Numbered from the stretch's first letter, positions 8,864 to 17,973 are shown. The stretch is DNA of 42,031 nt from an uncultured Gilliamella sp. (GCA_946481345.1 CAMLMY010000014.1:1-42031); one strand, 5' to 3'. A program made the numbers and translations. The notes: generated by a model not told the origin, from the sequence alone.

Positions 8864-9796
8864 CTAATAAAATAATTCTTTATCCTTTAATAAAATATCG
8901 AGAAATGAACCCTCTATTTTGTTTTTATATCTATATGTTAATTTATGTATGGATGATTGCTGTTTAATCTCATTTAACTCATATAAAGAAAAATCTCTAT
9001 TGAACGATGATTGTATTCTATGGGTAGGTTCTTCAATTAAGTTAAAAGCTAATTTCCACTCTTCAGCTAAATGAGAATATTTATTTATCAAACCTGTAAA
9101 AATAAAATATATTAAAAAATAATCAATAATCTTGTTTTCATTTTTCCAATACTCAAAAAGTGCATTTCTTACACTACAAATGATATTATTATTTGGTTGG
9201 GCGTGCATAAACCAACTAGCAGACGTTAAAAAACTATGACAATCAAACCAAGAGCTTTCTTGAGTAATTCGAAAACCAAAAAAATCCGATTTAAGTATTT
9301 GAGGGTTAATTTCATTGGTTAATAATACTGTTGCATCAATCCAAGTTCCACCATATTTTGCTAATAAACAAACTCTAATGATGTCAGAAAGGTGTACTGG
9401 AGTAATAATACCTTTATTGTATTTATCGATTATATAATCAGGTAAATCGATATAATTAAGGTAATTCTTTTCCGTTAGTCTAATTATTTGCCTATTACTA
9501 TTATATTTTTCAATGCTTTGAAAGCATAATTTTATTATTTGAGGTGCTGCTGTTTCACCTTGAAACCAAATTTGCCATATAGGTAAACTATCAGATTGAA
9601 TAAAATTTGATTTATTCTTCTCTGGTGTATACTTACAATATTTCAAAATATATTCATAGAATTCTTTCTGTCTACGATAAGGTAAGTCAAATATTTTATA
9701 TTTTAAATAAGTTTTAACCTGTTTTCTGATAGGTTTTATAAATATAGGAAATGTTATGATTTTAATTATTTCTTTTGAGATTTTATATGATAGCAT
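8864..9796 (-). CDS. capsular polysaccharide synthesis-type glycosyltransferase (Caps_synth/GT32-like)
   Basis: This 310-residue protein carries the hallmarks of the Caps_synth (PF05704) and GT32-like families. These are LPIWQIWFQGETAAPQIIKLC near residue 71, and HLSDIIRVCLLAKYGGTWIDATVLL at 135-159, which combines the conserved SD-x2-R and the GG-W-D-A-T form of the metal-binding site. An amphipathic basic N-terminus (KIIKIITFPIFIKPIRKQVK) may sit on the membrane. Such proteins add a sugar to capsule or LPS side chains. It is the only non-GT8 transferase in the middle of the island. It is followed by GT8 gene 2 on the same strand and divergent from GT8 gene 3, with about 120 bp of AT-rich promoter space between. 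Confidence 0.8.
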   Translation of the reverse strand: MLSYKISKEIIKIITFPIFIKPIRKQVKTYLKYKIFDLPYRRQKEFYEYILKYCKYTPEKNKSNFIQSDSLPIWQIWFQGETAAPQIIKLCFQSIEKYNSNRQIIRLTEKNYLNYIDLPDYIIDKYNKGIITPVHLSDIIRVCLLAKYGGTWIDATVLLTNEINPQILKSDFFGFRITQESSWFDCHSFLTSASWFMHAQPNNNIICSVRNALFEYWKNENKIIDYFLIYFIFTGLINKYSHLAEEWKLAFNLIEEPTHRIQSSFNRDFSLYELNEIKQQSSIHKLTYRYKNKIEGSFLDILLKDKELFY

Positions 9797-9915
9797 AACG
9801 TTAAATTTTAACTATTTATTTAAGAATGGTAACATAATGTAACTTTACTTTCTATAAATTGTATATAGGTTGTTTGAAATTGCATCATAAATAAGATATT
9901 TATTAAGAGTGGTAT

Positions 9916-10884
9916 ATGTTGGAATTAAAGAAATACATTAATAAGATAGAATCTTTTTCAAAGAATGAATTACGATTATCTAATTTAGTTCATGTTGCAC
10001 TAGCATTTGATGATAACTATGCTATGCCTGCAGGTGTAACTATAACTTCAGTAATAAAAAGCAATGATAGCTTACACTTTTGTTTTCATCTTCTTGTTGA
10101 TAACGTATCTAATGATAATATAGCTAAACTAAAAGAACTTGTTCAACATAATGTTATCATTAAAATATACTATTTAAATGATAATTTTGATATTAACCCT
10201 GATACTTTAGTGTTAGGTTACTTATCTGCCGTTTCTTGTGTTCGTTTTATTCTACCTGCTTTGTTACATTCTCAAACCAAAAAATTTTTATACCTTGATA
10301 GTGATATTCTTTGTTTGAAGTCCATTTCAGAATTATATAATACGGATATATCTAATTATGTTGCAGGGGTTATTCCAGACGATAAACCAATGCAGAATGA
10401 AATAAAAACTCTATATAATATCGATGCTAAAAAATATTTCAATTCAGGTGTATTATTAATCAATACTGATGAGTGGATGAAAAACAATCTTACAAATAAA
10501 TGTATTAATAAGGTAAATGATGGGAATGTTTATCGTTTTGCTGATCAAGATGTTCTAAATATTTTATTAGAAAATAAAACTATCCTTTTACCTATTAAAT
10601 ATAATACAAAAATTCATATCACTATCCCATGTAGTGAAGAGAAAGAAATTGCGCCATATACTGTTTTGTTACATTACGTGACAGGATATAAGCCATGGTA
10701 TCAAACGTTTAATTCTCAATTATTTAAGAAATATTATCAACTATCACCCTGGAAAAATATGGAATGTCCATTAGCATTAAAAAAATCATGGTTACGAAAT
10801 TATGCAAAGTATTGTTTCAAAGAAAAAAAATATATTTTAGCTATACAATTTTATTATTTCTACTTACTAAGAAAAATAAATTAA
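9916..10884 (+). CDS. GT8-family glycosyltransferase 3
   Basis: This 322-residue GT8 enzyme shows VHVALAFDDNYAMPAGV at 25-41, DSD at 128-130 (YLDSDILCLKS), FNSGVLLINTDEW, ADQDVLNILLENKTILLPIKYNTK and LHYVTGYKPWY. It is very like GT8 gene 2 through most of the domain (both have ENKT-LLLPIK-like blocks), so the two look like a duplicated pair now on opposite strands. An AAGAG ribosome site precedes the ATG. Its stop codon directly abuts the stop of GT8 gene 4 on the other strand (no base between), so the two convergent transcripts must overlap. It probably adds glucose or galactose to an LPS core acceptor; the exact substrate is unknown. Confidence 0.9.
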   Translation: MLELKKYINKIESFSKNELRLSNLVHVALAFDDNYAMPAGVTITSVIKSNDSLHFCFHLLVDNVSNDNIAKLKELVQHNVIIKIYYLNDNFDINPDTLVLGYLSAVSCVRFILPALLHSQTKKFLYLDSDILCLKSISELYNTDISNYVAGVIPDDKPMQNEIKTLYNIDAKKYFNSGVLLINTDEWMKNNLTNKCINKVNDGNVYRFADQDVLNILLENKTILLPIKYNTKIHITIPCSEEKEIAPYTVLLHYVTGYKPWYQTFNSQLFKKYYQLSPWKNMECPLALKKSWLRNYAKYCFKEKKYILAIQFYYFYLLRKIN

Positions 10885-11841
10885 TTACTTCTTAAATAGT
10901 TTTAGTTTTAAATAATGTAAAAAATATTTAGCGCTTTCTATGAATTTTTTATTTTTTAAGAAAGATATAGAATAAATCCGATAATCATTTACTCGCATTT
11001 TCGATTTATAACTTTTTAAACTGCTGTTACTCCAAGGTGTAAAGTGCTTATAAAAGCAATAAAGATTTTGGGCAAGACCTTTATGCTCTTGATACCAAAT
11101 TTTTCTTGCACCCGTAAAATGCACAAAATAAGGTAATGATTGTTTATTATGGAAAAAAGATTCTTTTTCTTGATCATTCATCCAAGTAAATAAATAATTC
11201 CATTTTACATCAATATAAGTAACTTGATTTTGTAAAACAATGTTCAGAGCATCTTGATCAGGATATGATAAATTATAATTTTGGGGCGATAATAATATTT
11301 GATTAGCTTTATTTTCAGTATCAAACTTTTTCCAATTCTCGGTATTTATGTATAAAAAACCAGAATTAAAATATTTTTCAGATGCTAAATTTAAACGTTT
11401 TTTATTTTGTAACATATTATCTGCATCTAAAGAATCGGTTGTAACAGCACACACTACGGAGTCAATATTAACATTCAAAATTGAAGAAATATCGCCAAAG
11501 CATAAAATATCCCCATCTAAATAAATGAATTTATCAACATAATCAGGCAATAATCGTGGTACAGATAAGCGAATATACATTGAGCGATTGATATGTGTTA
11601 TTTTGTCGTTTTGAATATCAGGGTATTTATTCAGCTCATCAATAGGAATTGAATAAAGAGTAATTGAACTGCTGATTTCCTGTAATTTGTTTTTCTCTTC
11701 TTCTGATACATCATATAGAAAAACATGAAAATGAATATTATGGTGTTTATTATTAAGTATAATTGAAGTTATAGATACACCTACATGTTCAAAATAATTT
11801 GAATCTGTACAATATACAATATTAATAATACTATTATTCAT
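10885..11841 (-). CDS. GT8-family glycosyltransferase 4, divergent
   Basis: This 318-residue GT8 enzyme lacks the roughly 20-residue N-terminal extension of its neighbours: the GT8 domain starts at once with IINIVYCTDSNYFEHVGVSITS. The metal site is DGD at 109-111 (YLDGDILCFGD). FNSGFLYINTENW, PDQDALNIVL and VHFTGARKIWY follow; the last replaces the usual KPW with KIW. Together with GT8 gene 1 it falls outside the FDDNYA subfamily and resembles the wider WaaJ/GspA-like GT8 group. It is divergent from GT8 gene 5 with about 150 bp between. The active-site motifs are intact, so it is likely functional. Donor and acceptor are unknown. Confidence 0.88.
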   Translation of the reverse strand: MNNSIINIVYCTDSNYFEHVGVSITSIILNNKHHNIHFHVFLYDVSEEEKNKLQEISSSITLYSIPIDELNKYPDIQNDKITHINRSMYIRLSVPRLLPDYVDKFIYLDGDILCFGDISSILNVNIDSVVCAVTTDSLDADNMLQNKKRLNLASEKYFNSGFLYINTENWKKFDTENKANQILLSPQNYNLSYPDQDALNIVLQNQVTYIDVKWNYLFTWMNDQEKESFFHNKQSLPYFVHFTGARKIWYQEHKGLAQNLYCFYKHFTPWSNSSLKSYKSKMRVNDYRIYSISFLKNKKFIESAKYFLHYLKLKLFKK

Positions 11842-11951
11842 TTCAAATACTCACCAATACAATTTTTTTAATATATCATAGCTATTTATCTATTACAAAA
11901 TAGTTATATAAATATGAAATTGATAGTTAATTTTTTTATCATAATTGGTTA

Positions 11952-11960
11952 TGCTACAAT
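11952..11960 (+). promoter_or_regulatory. possible extended -10 promoter for GT8 genes 5 and 6
   Basis: TGCTACAAT (extended -10 TG plus TACAAT) lies 34 bp before the ATG at 11995. The -35 region is only a T-rich run. This is a pattern match and has not been tested. Confidence 0.3.
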
Positions 11961-11994
11961 AAATCAAACTTTAAATTCTCGGTATTACTAGAAC

Positions 11995-12975
11995 ATGTTA
12001 GCAGAAAATCTTTTTATCAGTAAGACTATAACATTATTTAATAACGCTCTGACAGCTTTAGAAACCTTACACATTGCATTTTGTTTTGATGATAATTATG
12101 CAATGCCTGCAGGTATTGCAATGTCATCAGTGATAGTAAATAATCCTAATAAGAATCTGGTTTTTCATTTGTTTGCCAATAATGTATCAAATGAAAAAAT
12201 CGAGCGATTCAATCAGTTAAATAAAGAAAATACTTCAATAATTTGTTATGAAATTAGTAATGAATTTTCGATCAATCCTGATACCTTAGTTTTACATGTT
12301 TCTGCTTCAACATGTCTACGATTCGTTGTTCCGCAAATCTTAAATAAAGTGACTTCTCGTGTTTTATATCTTGATTGTGATGTATTATGTACCAATAATC
12401 TTGATGAGCTTGTTTCCACTGATTTAACAAATAAGTTTTCAGCCGTTGTCCCTGATATTGGTAAAACACAAGAAAAGCAATGTGCGGCTTGCGATATTCC
12501 TTATGGGGAATATTTTAATGCAGGTATGATTTATATCAATACGGATATGTGGGTTGAACACAACCTAACTGAAAAAGCATTTAACATGATCAACAGCGGT
12601 AAAGTCTATAAATTTGCTGATCAAGATGTATTGAATATTTTAATGCAAGGTCAAACGGTATTTTTGCCTAGACATTTTAATACCATTACTGCGCTTACCG
12701 TTGGTGGTAATGAAGATAATCTCATTGAAGCCAATACAGCTATCATCCATTATGTAACAGGTAATAAACCTTGGTATCAACTCTATATTACACCACTTTA
12801 TCAACATTATATAGCTACTTCGCCATGGGCTAATCAAAAATTATCATTGGCTAATGAAAATGCACCCTCAACCACAAGACGTTATGCAAAATTACTTGCT
12901 AGTCAACATAAATATTTAGCTGCGATTAAATATTATGTGCTTTACTTAATGCATAAAACAGCCAAAAAACGTTGA
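11995..12975 (+). CDS. GT8-family glycosyltransferase 5
   Basis: This 326-residue GT8 enzyme shows LHIAFCFDDNYAMPAGIAMSS at 25-45, DCD at 127-129 (YLDCDVLCTNN), FNAGMIYINTDMW, ADQDVLNILMQGQTVFLPRHFNT and IHYVTGNKPWY. The basic C-terminal tail (RYAKLLASQHKYLAAIKYY) matches its sisters. The gene overlaps the region of the next GT8 start and is clearly in one transcript with it. Its third base composition looks somewhat less AT-biased than GT8 genes 1-4. It probably makes one linkage of the LPS outer core; specificity is not readable. Confidence 0.9.
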   Translation: MLAENLFISKTITLFNNALTALETLHIAFCFDDNYAMPAGIAMSSVIVNNPNKNLVFHLFANNVSNEKIERFNQLNKENTSIICYEISNEFSINPDTLVLHVSASTCLRFVVPQILNKVTSRVLYLDCDVLCTNNLDELVSTDLTNKFSAVVPDIGKTQEKQCAACDIPYGEYFNAGMIYINTDMWVEHNLTEKAFNMINSGKVYKFADQDVLNILMQGQTVFLPRHFNTITALTVGGNEDNLIEANTAIIHYVTGNKPWYQLYITPLYQHYIATSPWANQKLSLANENAPSTTRRYAKLLASQHKYLAAIKYYVLYLMHKTAKKR

Positions 12976-12986
12976 GGAATAACTTT

Positions 12987-13961
12987 GTGATTGAAGTTGA
13001 TAACTTTATTACTCAAAAAAATGAATTATTATCATGCGATTTTGCATGTAAACAAAATGTATTACATATTTTATTATGTTTTGATGATAATTATGCTTTG
13101 TCTGCTGGTGTAGATATAATTTCGGTTATTGAAAATAATAAAAAGCATCAGCTTCATTTTCATTTGTTTACTCACAACCTATCAGAAGCTAATAGGGAAA
13201 ACATAGCTAAAATCAAATCGGATAATAGTTCAATAACAGAATATGTAATTAATGATCAGTTTAGTGTTGATCAAAAAAATACTGAACAGTTTCCTATTGC
13301 AGCTTGCATGCGATTAATTGCTCCAGAGATATTAAAAGATATTACTGCAAAATTACTTTACATTGATAGTGATACGTTATGTATTAATAGTTTTGATTTT
13401 ATTAATGAAATCAATTTAGACAATGCAATTGTTGCCGCTGTCGCTGATGAACAATACATGCAAGAATCTCAATGCAATAAATATGATATTGTTATGGGAA
13501 CATATTTTAATTCTGGAGTGATGCTGATAAATATACCTCTATGGTGTCAGGAAAATATCACAACTAAAACGTTAACATTACTGAATAGTGGTGAGAAATA
13601 TCAATATCCAGATCAGGATGTTTTAAATATTGTTATCAGTCAAAAAAGAATCATATTGGAAAAGAAATATAACAATCTTTTGGCTCTTTCAATAAATGGT
13701 AATGAAGATTCTAATGTACCAGAAAATACGACTTTGATTCATTATATTACAAAAAATAAACCTTGGCATCAGCCTTACCGTTCAAAATTATTTGATTTTT
13801 ATTTAGATAAATCACCTTGGAAAAACGACCCATTGCCTTTGTATAGTCGGAAAAAAACTTCCTCAATACGAGCCTATTCTCGATTGATGTTTAAACAAAA
13901 AAACTATTTGTTAGGAATAATGCATTATTGTATTTATTTAAAAACCAAATTTATTAAATAA
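12987..13961 (+). CDS. GT8-family glycosyltransferase 6
   Basis: This GT8 enzyme (324 residues from the chosen start) shows LHILLCFDDNYALSAGVDIIS near 26-46, DSD at 127-129 (YIDSDTLCINS), FNSGVMLINIPLW, PDQDVLNIVIS and IHYITKNKPWH. I start it at the GTG 12987. GAGGA at 12974-12978 sits 8 bases before it and overlaps the stop of the preceding gene, and the resulting N-terminus matches its sisters. An in-frame TTG at 12972 that overlaps the upstream stop is the alternative. It is translationally coupled to GT8 gene 5 and is the last gene of the glycan island; more than 360 bp of gene-free DNA follows. Sugar specificity is unknown. Confidence 0.9.
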   Translation: MIEVDNFITQKNELLSCDFACKQNVLHILLCFDDNYALSAGVDIISVIENNKKHQLHFHLFTHNLSEANRENIAKIKSDNSSITEYVINDQFSVDQKNTEQFPIAACMRLIAPEILKDITAKLLYIDSDTLCINSFDFINEINLDNAIVAAVADEQYMQESQCNKYDIVMGTYFNSGVMLINIPLWCQENITTKTLTLLNSGEKYQYPDQDVLNIVISQKRIILEKKYNNLLALSINGNEDSNVPENTTLIHYITKNKPWHQPYRSKLFDFYLDKSPWKNDPLPLYSRKKTSSIRAYSRLMFKQKNYLLGIMHYCIYLKTKFIK

Positions 13962-14328
13962 TTGTCTGATAGTGTTTTTTGTTTATGGTTGAAATCCATT
14001 TATTTTAATAAAAAATATTTAAAATTAGAAAAGTAAATTTAACTATTTGATATAACGTATATATAGTACATTTTTTGTAAAATTTATTGTTTACTTATTT
14101 CAAATACATCATATTAGTTATAAATAAACAATATGGTATATCTTTTTAACTTGGTAACTGTTATAGTATATCCGTTAATCAAGTTTTTAATCGTTCAATT
14201 CCATTACAATAAATTCATCTCATTTTGAAATTAAGTCATGATATTTTCATAGCGTTGTATTATCCTTTTAATCTATTTTTTATTTTTATTGGTATATTGA
14301 ACTTATCTTTATATTAGGTGTGTTTTAA
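13962..14328. other. AT-rich gap between glycan island and yoaA
   Basis: These 367 bp hold no credible gene, strong hairpin or recognisable promoter consensus. The block marks the border between the variable glycan island and conserved housekeeping genes. It must contain the yoaA promoter, but I cannot place it. Confidence 0.6.
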
Positions 14329-16233
14329 GTGATTGATGATTTTTCAGAGAACGGCTTGCTTGCTAAAGCTATTGATGGATTTGTGGCAAGAGAGCCTCAG
14401 CGCAATATGGCGATTAAAGTTTCTGAATCGATAAAAGACCAACATTCTCTGGTGGTGGAAGCGGGAACCGGAACAGGCAAAACATTTGCTTATTTAGTGC
14501 CAGCTTTGCGTAGTGAGAAAAAAACAATTCTTTCAACGGGATCGAAAAATTTACAAGAACAACTCTTTAGTAAAGATCTACCTATTATAAAAAAAGCCCT
14601 TAATTATACGGGAAAAATATCACTCCTTAAGGGGCGAGCTAATTATCTTTGTTTAGAGCGGTTGTATCATCAATATGCAGGTGCAGGCGATCTTGATAAA
14701 GATTTACGCGTCGATCTTGTTCGAGTTAAAAATTGGTCAATTAAAACTAAAGATGGTGATATTAGTAAATGTACAACTGTAACTGAAGACAATCCTGTTT
14801 GGTCAATTTTAACCAGTACTAACGATAATTGTTTAGGTAGTGACTGCGAACATTACAATGATTGCTATGTTGTCAAAGCGCGTAAGCGAGCATTGAACGC
14901 AGATGTTGTCGTGGTGAATCATCATCTTTTTTTAGCGGATGTAGTGGTAAAAGATACGGGGTTTGGAGAGCTTATTCCTAAAGCGGATGTCATGATTTTT
15001 GATGAAGCGCACCAGTTACCCGATCTAGCTTGTCACTACTTTGGCCAACAGTTAACCAGTCGGCAATTGTTCGATCTGGCTAAAGAGATCAATCTTGTTT
15101 ATCGCACTGAAGTAAAAGATATGGCACAATTACAGCAATGTGCGGATAAACTTCAAAAATGCACACAAGATCTACGATTAGTCATCAGCCAACAATCACC
15201 AAAAGGGAACTTACGCTATTTATTCAATCAAAAAGCAGTAAAAAATGAGTTATCTTATCTGGTTGATGCTTTAAACTTTTGTCATGAAGTTTTATTACTA
15301 GCTGTGGGACGATCATCAACTTTAGATAATTGTTTTGAAAGAATAAATCAATACCATGCTCTTTTGAGTCGATTACAGCAGACAAATATAACAGGCTTTA
15401 GTTATTGGTATGAAAGCACTAATAACTATTTTGTTTTTGCTTTGACTCCATTATCAGTAGCTGACAAATTCACTCAATTGATTGCTGAACGTGATGGAAG
15501 TTGGATTTTTACTTCTGCAACACTATCGGTTGATAATCGATTAGACTATTTTACTAAACGCTTAGGCTTAGATAATGCAGAGTCGCTCATTCTAGAAAGT
15601 CCATTTGATTATGCAAATCAAACTATTATGTGTGTTCCACGCTATATTCCATCACCAAATGAACAAGGAAATGCACAGAAATTAATTGATATTCTTTTGC
15701 CTGTTATTGAAGCTAATCAAGGGCGTTGTTTCTTTTTATGTACTTCCTATGCAATGATGAATGCACTAGCCAAACAATTTCGAGAATTAACCACTTTGCC
15801 GGTATTGGTGCAGGGCGAAACCAGTAAAGTTAAATTGTTGGAGCAATTTATCCATAAAGGTAATGCACTACTGATTGCGACCAGTAGCTTTTGGGAAGGT
15901 ATTGATGTTAGGGGAGACACCCTCTCATGTGTTATCATAGATAAATTACCTTTTACTTCGCCAGATGATCCTCTAATTAAAGCCCGTATGGAAGATTGTC
16001 AAATGCAAGGGGGCGATGCATTTAATGAAGTTCAATTACCTGAAGCTGTAATTACATTAAAACAAGGTGTTGGGCGATTGATACGCCACCATAACGATCG
16101 AGGTGCAATTATCATTTGTGATAATCGATTAGTGATGCGAGCTTATGGTGCAACGTTCATTAATAGCTTGCCACCTTCGCCAAGAACACGTGATATAAAT
16201 AAGGTGATAAATTTTTTATTAGCTAAAAGTTAA
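14329..16233 (+). CDS. yoaA: ATP-dependent Fe-S DNA helicase YoaA (DinG/XPD family)
   Basis: YoaA is a 5'-3' superfamily 2 helicase related to DinG and XPD; in E. coli it works with the polymerase III chi subunit in repair of stalled forks. Walker A AGTGTGKT is at residues 45-52, DEAH at 225-228, and the four Fe-S cluster cysteines are visible at 108, 168, 173 and 179 (YLC, NDNCLGSDC, DC). C-terminal motifs include SSFWEGIDVRGDTL and QGVGRLIR. The protein matches E. coli YoaA throughout (634 residues). The start is GTG, supported by alignment of MIDDFSENGLLAKA with E. coli and by TAGGTG 8 bases upstream. tsaB follows 29 bp later, the same neighbour as in E. coli. Confidence 0.95.
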   Translation: MIDDFSENGLLAKAIDGFVAREPQRNMAIKVSESIKDQHSLVVEAGTGTGKTFAYLVPALRSEKKTILSTGSKNLQEQLFSKDLPIIKKALNYTGKISLLKGRANYLCLERLYHQYAGAGDLDKDLRVDLVRVKNWSIKTKDGDISKCTTVTEDNPVWSILTSTNDNCLGSDCEHYNDCYVVKARKRALNADVVVVNHHLFLADVVVKDTGFGELIPKADVMIFDEAHQLPDLACHYFGQQLTSRQLFDLAKEINLVYRTEVKDMAQLQQCADKLQKCTQDLRLVISQQSPKGNLRYLFNQKAVKNELSYLVDALNFCHEVLLLAVGRSSTLDNCFERINQYHALLSRLQQTNITGFSYWYESTNNYFVFALTPLSVADKFTQLIAERDGSWIFTSATLSVDNRLDYFTKRLGLDNAESLILESPFDYANQTIMCVPRYIPSPNEQGNAQKLIDILLPVIEANQGRCFFLCTSYAMMNALAKQFRELTTLPVLVQGETSKVKLLEQFIHKGNALLIATSSFWEGIDVRGDTLSCVIIDKLPFTSPDDPLIKARMEDCQMQGGDAFNEVQLPEAVITLKQGVGRLIRHHNDRGAIIICDNRLVMRAYGATFINSLPPSPRTRDINKVINFLLAKS

Positions 16234-16262
16234 TTACAAAAATAAATTATTTTGGGAAAAAA

Positions 16263-16943
16263 ATGAGTACTATTTTAGCCATTGATACCGCTACAGAAGC
16301 TTGCTCTGTTGCATTACTCTTTTGTAATGAAATCACATACGATTTTAAAATTTCTGCCCGTGATCATACTAAGCAGATCTTACCTATGATTGACAATCTT
16401 TTAAAACAATCGGATTGCTCACTTTCTCAGGTAGATGCTGTAGCCTTTGGGGCAGGTCCTGGTAGTTTTACTGGTGTTAGAATTGGAATAGGTGTAGCAC
16501 AAGGATTAGCACTCGGTATTGATAAACCAATGATAGGGGTTTCAACCTTAATGACATTAGCTCAGGGGGTGTATCGTACAAGACAGATAACAAATGTTAT
16601 TCCTGCGATAGATGCCAGAATGAATGAAGTCTATTTAGGTCAATATCAATACATCGATGACCATTGGCAAGCAATTATTCCAGAGTGTGTCATTGCGCCA
16701 GAAAAAGTAATAGATAAAGTTCAAGATATTCGTAATGATAGTTATAGTGCTGGTACTGGATGGCAAACTTATCCAGATATGCTGGAAAATATTCACACAA
16801 GCGATATTTTATTACCACATGCTCAGGATTTAATTGTCATAGCCGATAAGAAGTGGCAAAAAGATGAATGGGTTAGTGTTGAAAATGCTGAGCCAACCTA
16901 TTTGCGTAATGAAGTTACATGGCAAAAACTGCCTGGCCGTTAA
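16263..16943 (+). CDS. tsaB: tRNA t6A modification protein TsaB
   Basis: TsaB (YeaZ) is the non-catalytic ASKHA-fold partner of TsaD in the TsaBDE complex that puts threonylcarbamoyl on A37 of ANN-decoding tRNAs. The N-terminal ILAIDTATEACSVAL and the FGAGPGSFTGVRIG loop (residues about 61-74) are diagnostic. The length of 226 residues is normal (E. coli 231). It lies 29 bp after yoaA, in the same operon order as E. coli. The stop codon sits at the edge of a hairpin that serves as terminator for the opposite-strand grxA. Confidence 0.95.
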   Translation: MSTILAIDTATEACSVALLFCNEITYDFKISARDHTKQILPMIDNLLKQSDCSLSQVDAVAFGAGPGSFTGVRIGIGVAQGLALGIDKPMIGVSTLMTLAQGVYRTRQITNVIPAIDARMNEVYLGQYQYIDDHWQAIIPECVIAPEKVIDKVQDIRNDSYSAGTGWQTYPDMLENIHTSDILLPHAQDLIVIADKKWQKDEWVSVENAEPTYLRNEVTWQKLPGR

Positions 16944-16969
16944 AAACAAAAAGCCACCTAATGGTGGCT
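16942..16969 (-). terminator. rho-independent terminator of grxA
   Basis: Read on the minus strand, AGCCACC, loop ATTA, GGTGGCT is a perfect 7-bp GC-rich stem followed by TTTTGTTTTT. On the plus strand the same stem is followed by AAATGAAT, so it terminates mainly grxA transcripts. It touches the tsaB stop codon. Confidence 0.85.
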
Positions 16970-16996
16970 AAATGAATATCAAAAAACTATGTTCGC

Positions 16997-17263
16997 TTAC
17001 TCGCTAAATAGTCCTAACTGCTCTTTAGCATAAGCTTCAAAATCAGTGCAACCACCAATTGGCTTTTCATCAATAAAAATTTGAGGAACTGTTTCTACTG
17101 GTTTGCCAACACTTTTAGAAAGATCTTCTTTAGTAATGCCTTCAGCATTAATATCGATATAACGATAAGAAAAATCATCACGTTCTTTAGACAGTTTTTC
17201 AGCTAACTCTTTAGCTCGAACACAATATGGACAACCTTGACGACCAAAAATTACAGTATACAT
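16997..17263 (-). CDS. grxA: glutaredoxin 1
   Basis: GrxA is a small glutathione-dependent disulfide reductase that donates electrons to ribonucleotide reductase and reduces OxyR. The active site CPYC is at residues 11-14 in MYTVIFGRQGCPYC, and KPVETVPQIFIDEKPIGG holds the cis-proline TVP and the glutathione-binding segment. With 88 residues it matches E. coli GrxA (85). A GAGGTG ribosome site lies 5 bases before the ATG. It is convergent with tsaB and transcribed alone toward a strong terminator. Confidence 0.95.
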   Translation of the reverse strand: MYTVIFGRQGCPYCVRAKELAEKLSKERDDFSYRYIDINAEGITKEDLSKSVGKPVETVPQIFIDEKPIGGCTDFEAYAKEQLGLFSE

Positions 17264-17973
17264 TTTTCACCTCTGATAAATTATTTTTTGAATATATAGA
17301 TACTATACTTGACTTTTTTAGAAAAAAAAGCAGTTAAATATAGTTGTTTTAATAGATTATATCTATTGATACTATGAGTTCATTATAAAGATCGTCTGTA
17401 AAAGAGATAACTTTAATATGTTTCTTTTTTTCGTAGTATTTATTGGGTTAATTTATTATAACATTCAGGAACCTGAAATTTTTTATATCCTATTATTAGA
17501 CTTTTATAAAAATGAAATAGTACATAACCTATTAGTTAAAAACAATTATTAAAACGGAACAACGAAAATAAAACTAATGAGTGGAGTTGAATCTTCAAAA
17601 AAATTTTTAATTGTTGTAAAAAAGTTTCAGGTTAACTATACGTTTCAGTATAAATTAGATATATATGCTTGGCAACTTCATTCATCAACTGTATTGGGTT
17701 CGTTTGGTAAGAGAGATTGCAACGCCCACGCTATGACGATCTAAAAATATCTTTAAAAATGGTTAAATAAAAAATGCTTTAGATAAGTAATTTAAGCAAC
17801 CTTGATAAGAATAGATGAATAATATCTTTTATTAACAAGTTTATTGTTATTTATATTTAAAAAACGCTCTAATAAATTAGAGATAAACTGGAATGACATA
17901 ATAAAAATTTTTTATTATATTAATTGAGAATCAACCGCTATAATTAATTCTAATAAAAAAACTGGATATAGAT
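17264..17973. other. 710-bp gap without a recognised gene
   Basis: The block is very AT-rich. It must hold the grxA promoter (a TATAGT-like -10 on the minus strand at 17302-17307) and that of the YggN-like gene. It contains a weak 44-codon hydrophobic open frame (17418-17552) and a patch at about 17690-17745 that is visibly richer in G and C than its surroundings. I see no tRNA, no transposase remnant and no repeat shared with the rest of the window. Confidence 0.5.
17418..17552 (+). CDS. possible small hydrophobic peptide, 44 aa
   Basis: ATG at 17418 opens a frame MFLFFVVFIGLIYYNIQEPE... of 44 residues with one N-terminal hydrophobic segment that could span a membrane. The ribosome site is poor (AGAGA about 11 bases upstream). 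A small hairpin followed by six T (17464-17484) falls inside it. In such AT-rich DNA short hydrophobic frames arise by chance, so this is only a candidate. Confidence 0.12.
   Translation: MFLFFVVFIGLIYYNIQEPEIFYILLLDFYKNEIVHNLLVKNNY

Noticed and set aside
12272-12837. Two 65-codon minus-strand frames inside GT8 gene 5
   Set aside because: They lie wholly within a strongly conserved plus-strand gene and show no family motif; they are shadow frames.
17464-17484. Hairpin TTCAG/CTGAA followed by ATTTTTT as a terminator
   Set aside because: The stem is only 5 bp and there is no upstream plus-strand gene for it to end.
17695-17745. tRNA-like stretch (GGTTCG near 17,698)
   Set aside because: No acceptor stem or T arm pairing could be built around it.
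17924-17944. TTGAGA plus TATAAT as a promoter for the YggN-like gene
   Set aside because: The spacing is 9 bp, far short of the 16-18 bp needed; only the -10 part may be real.
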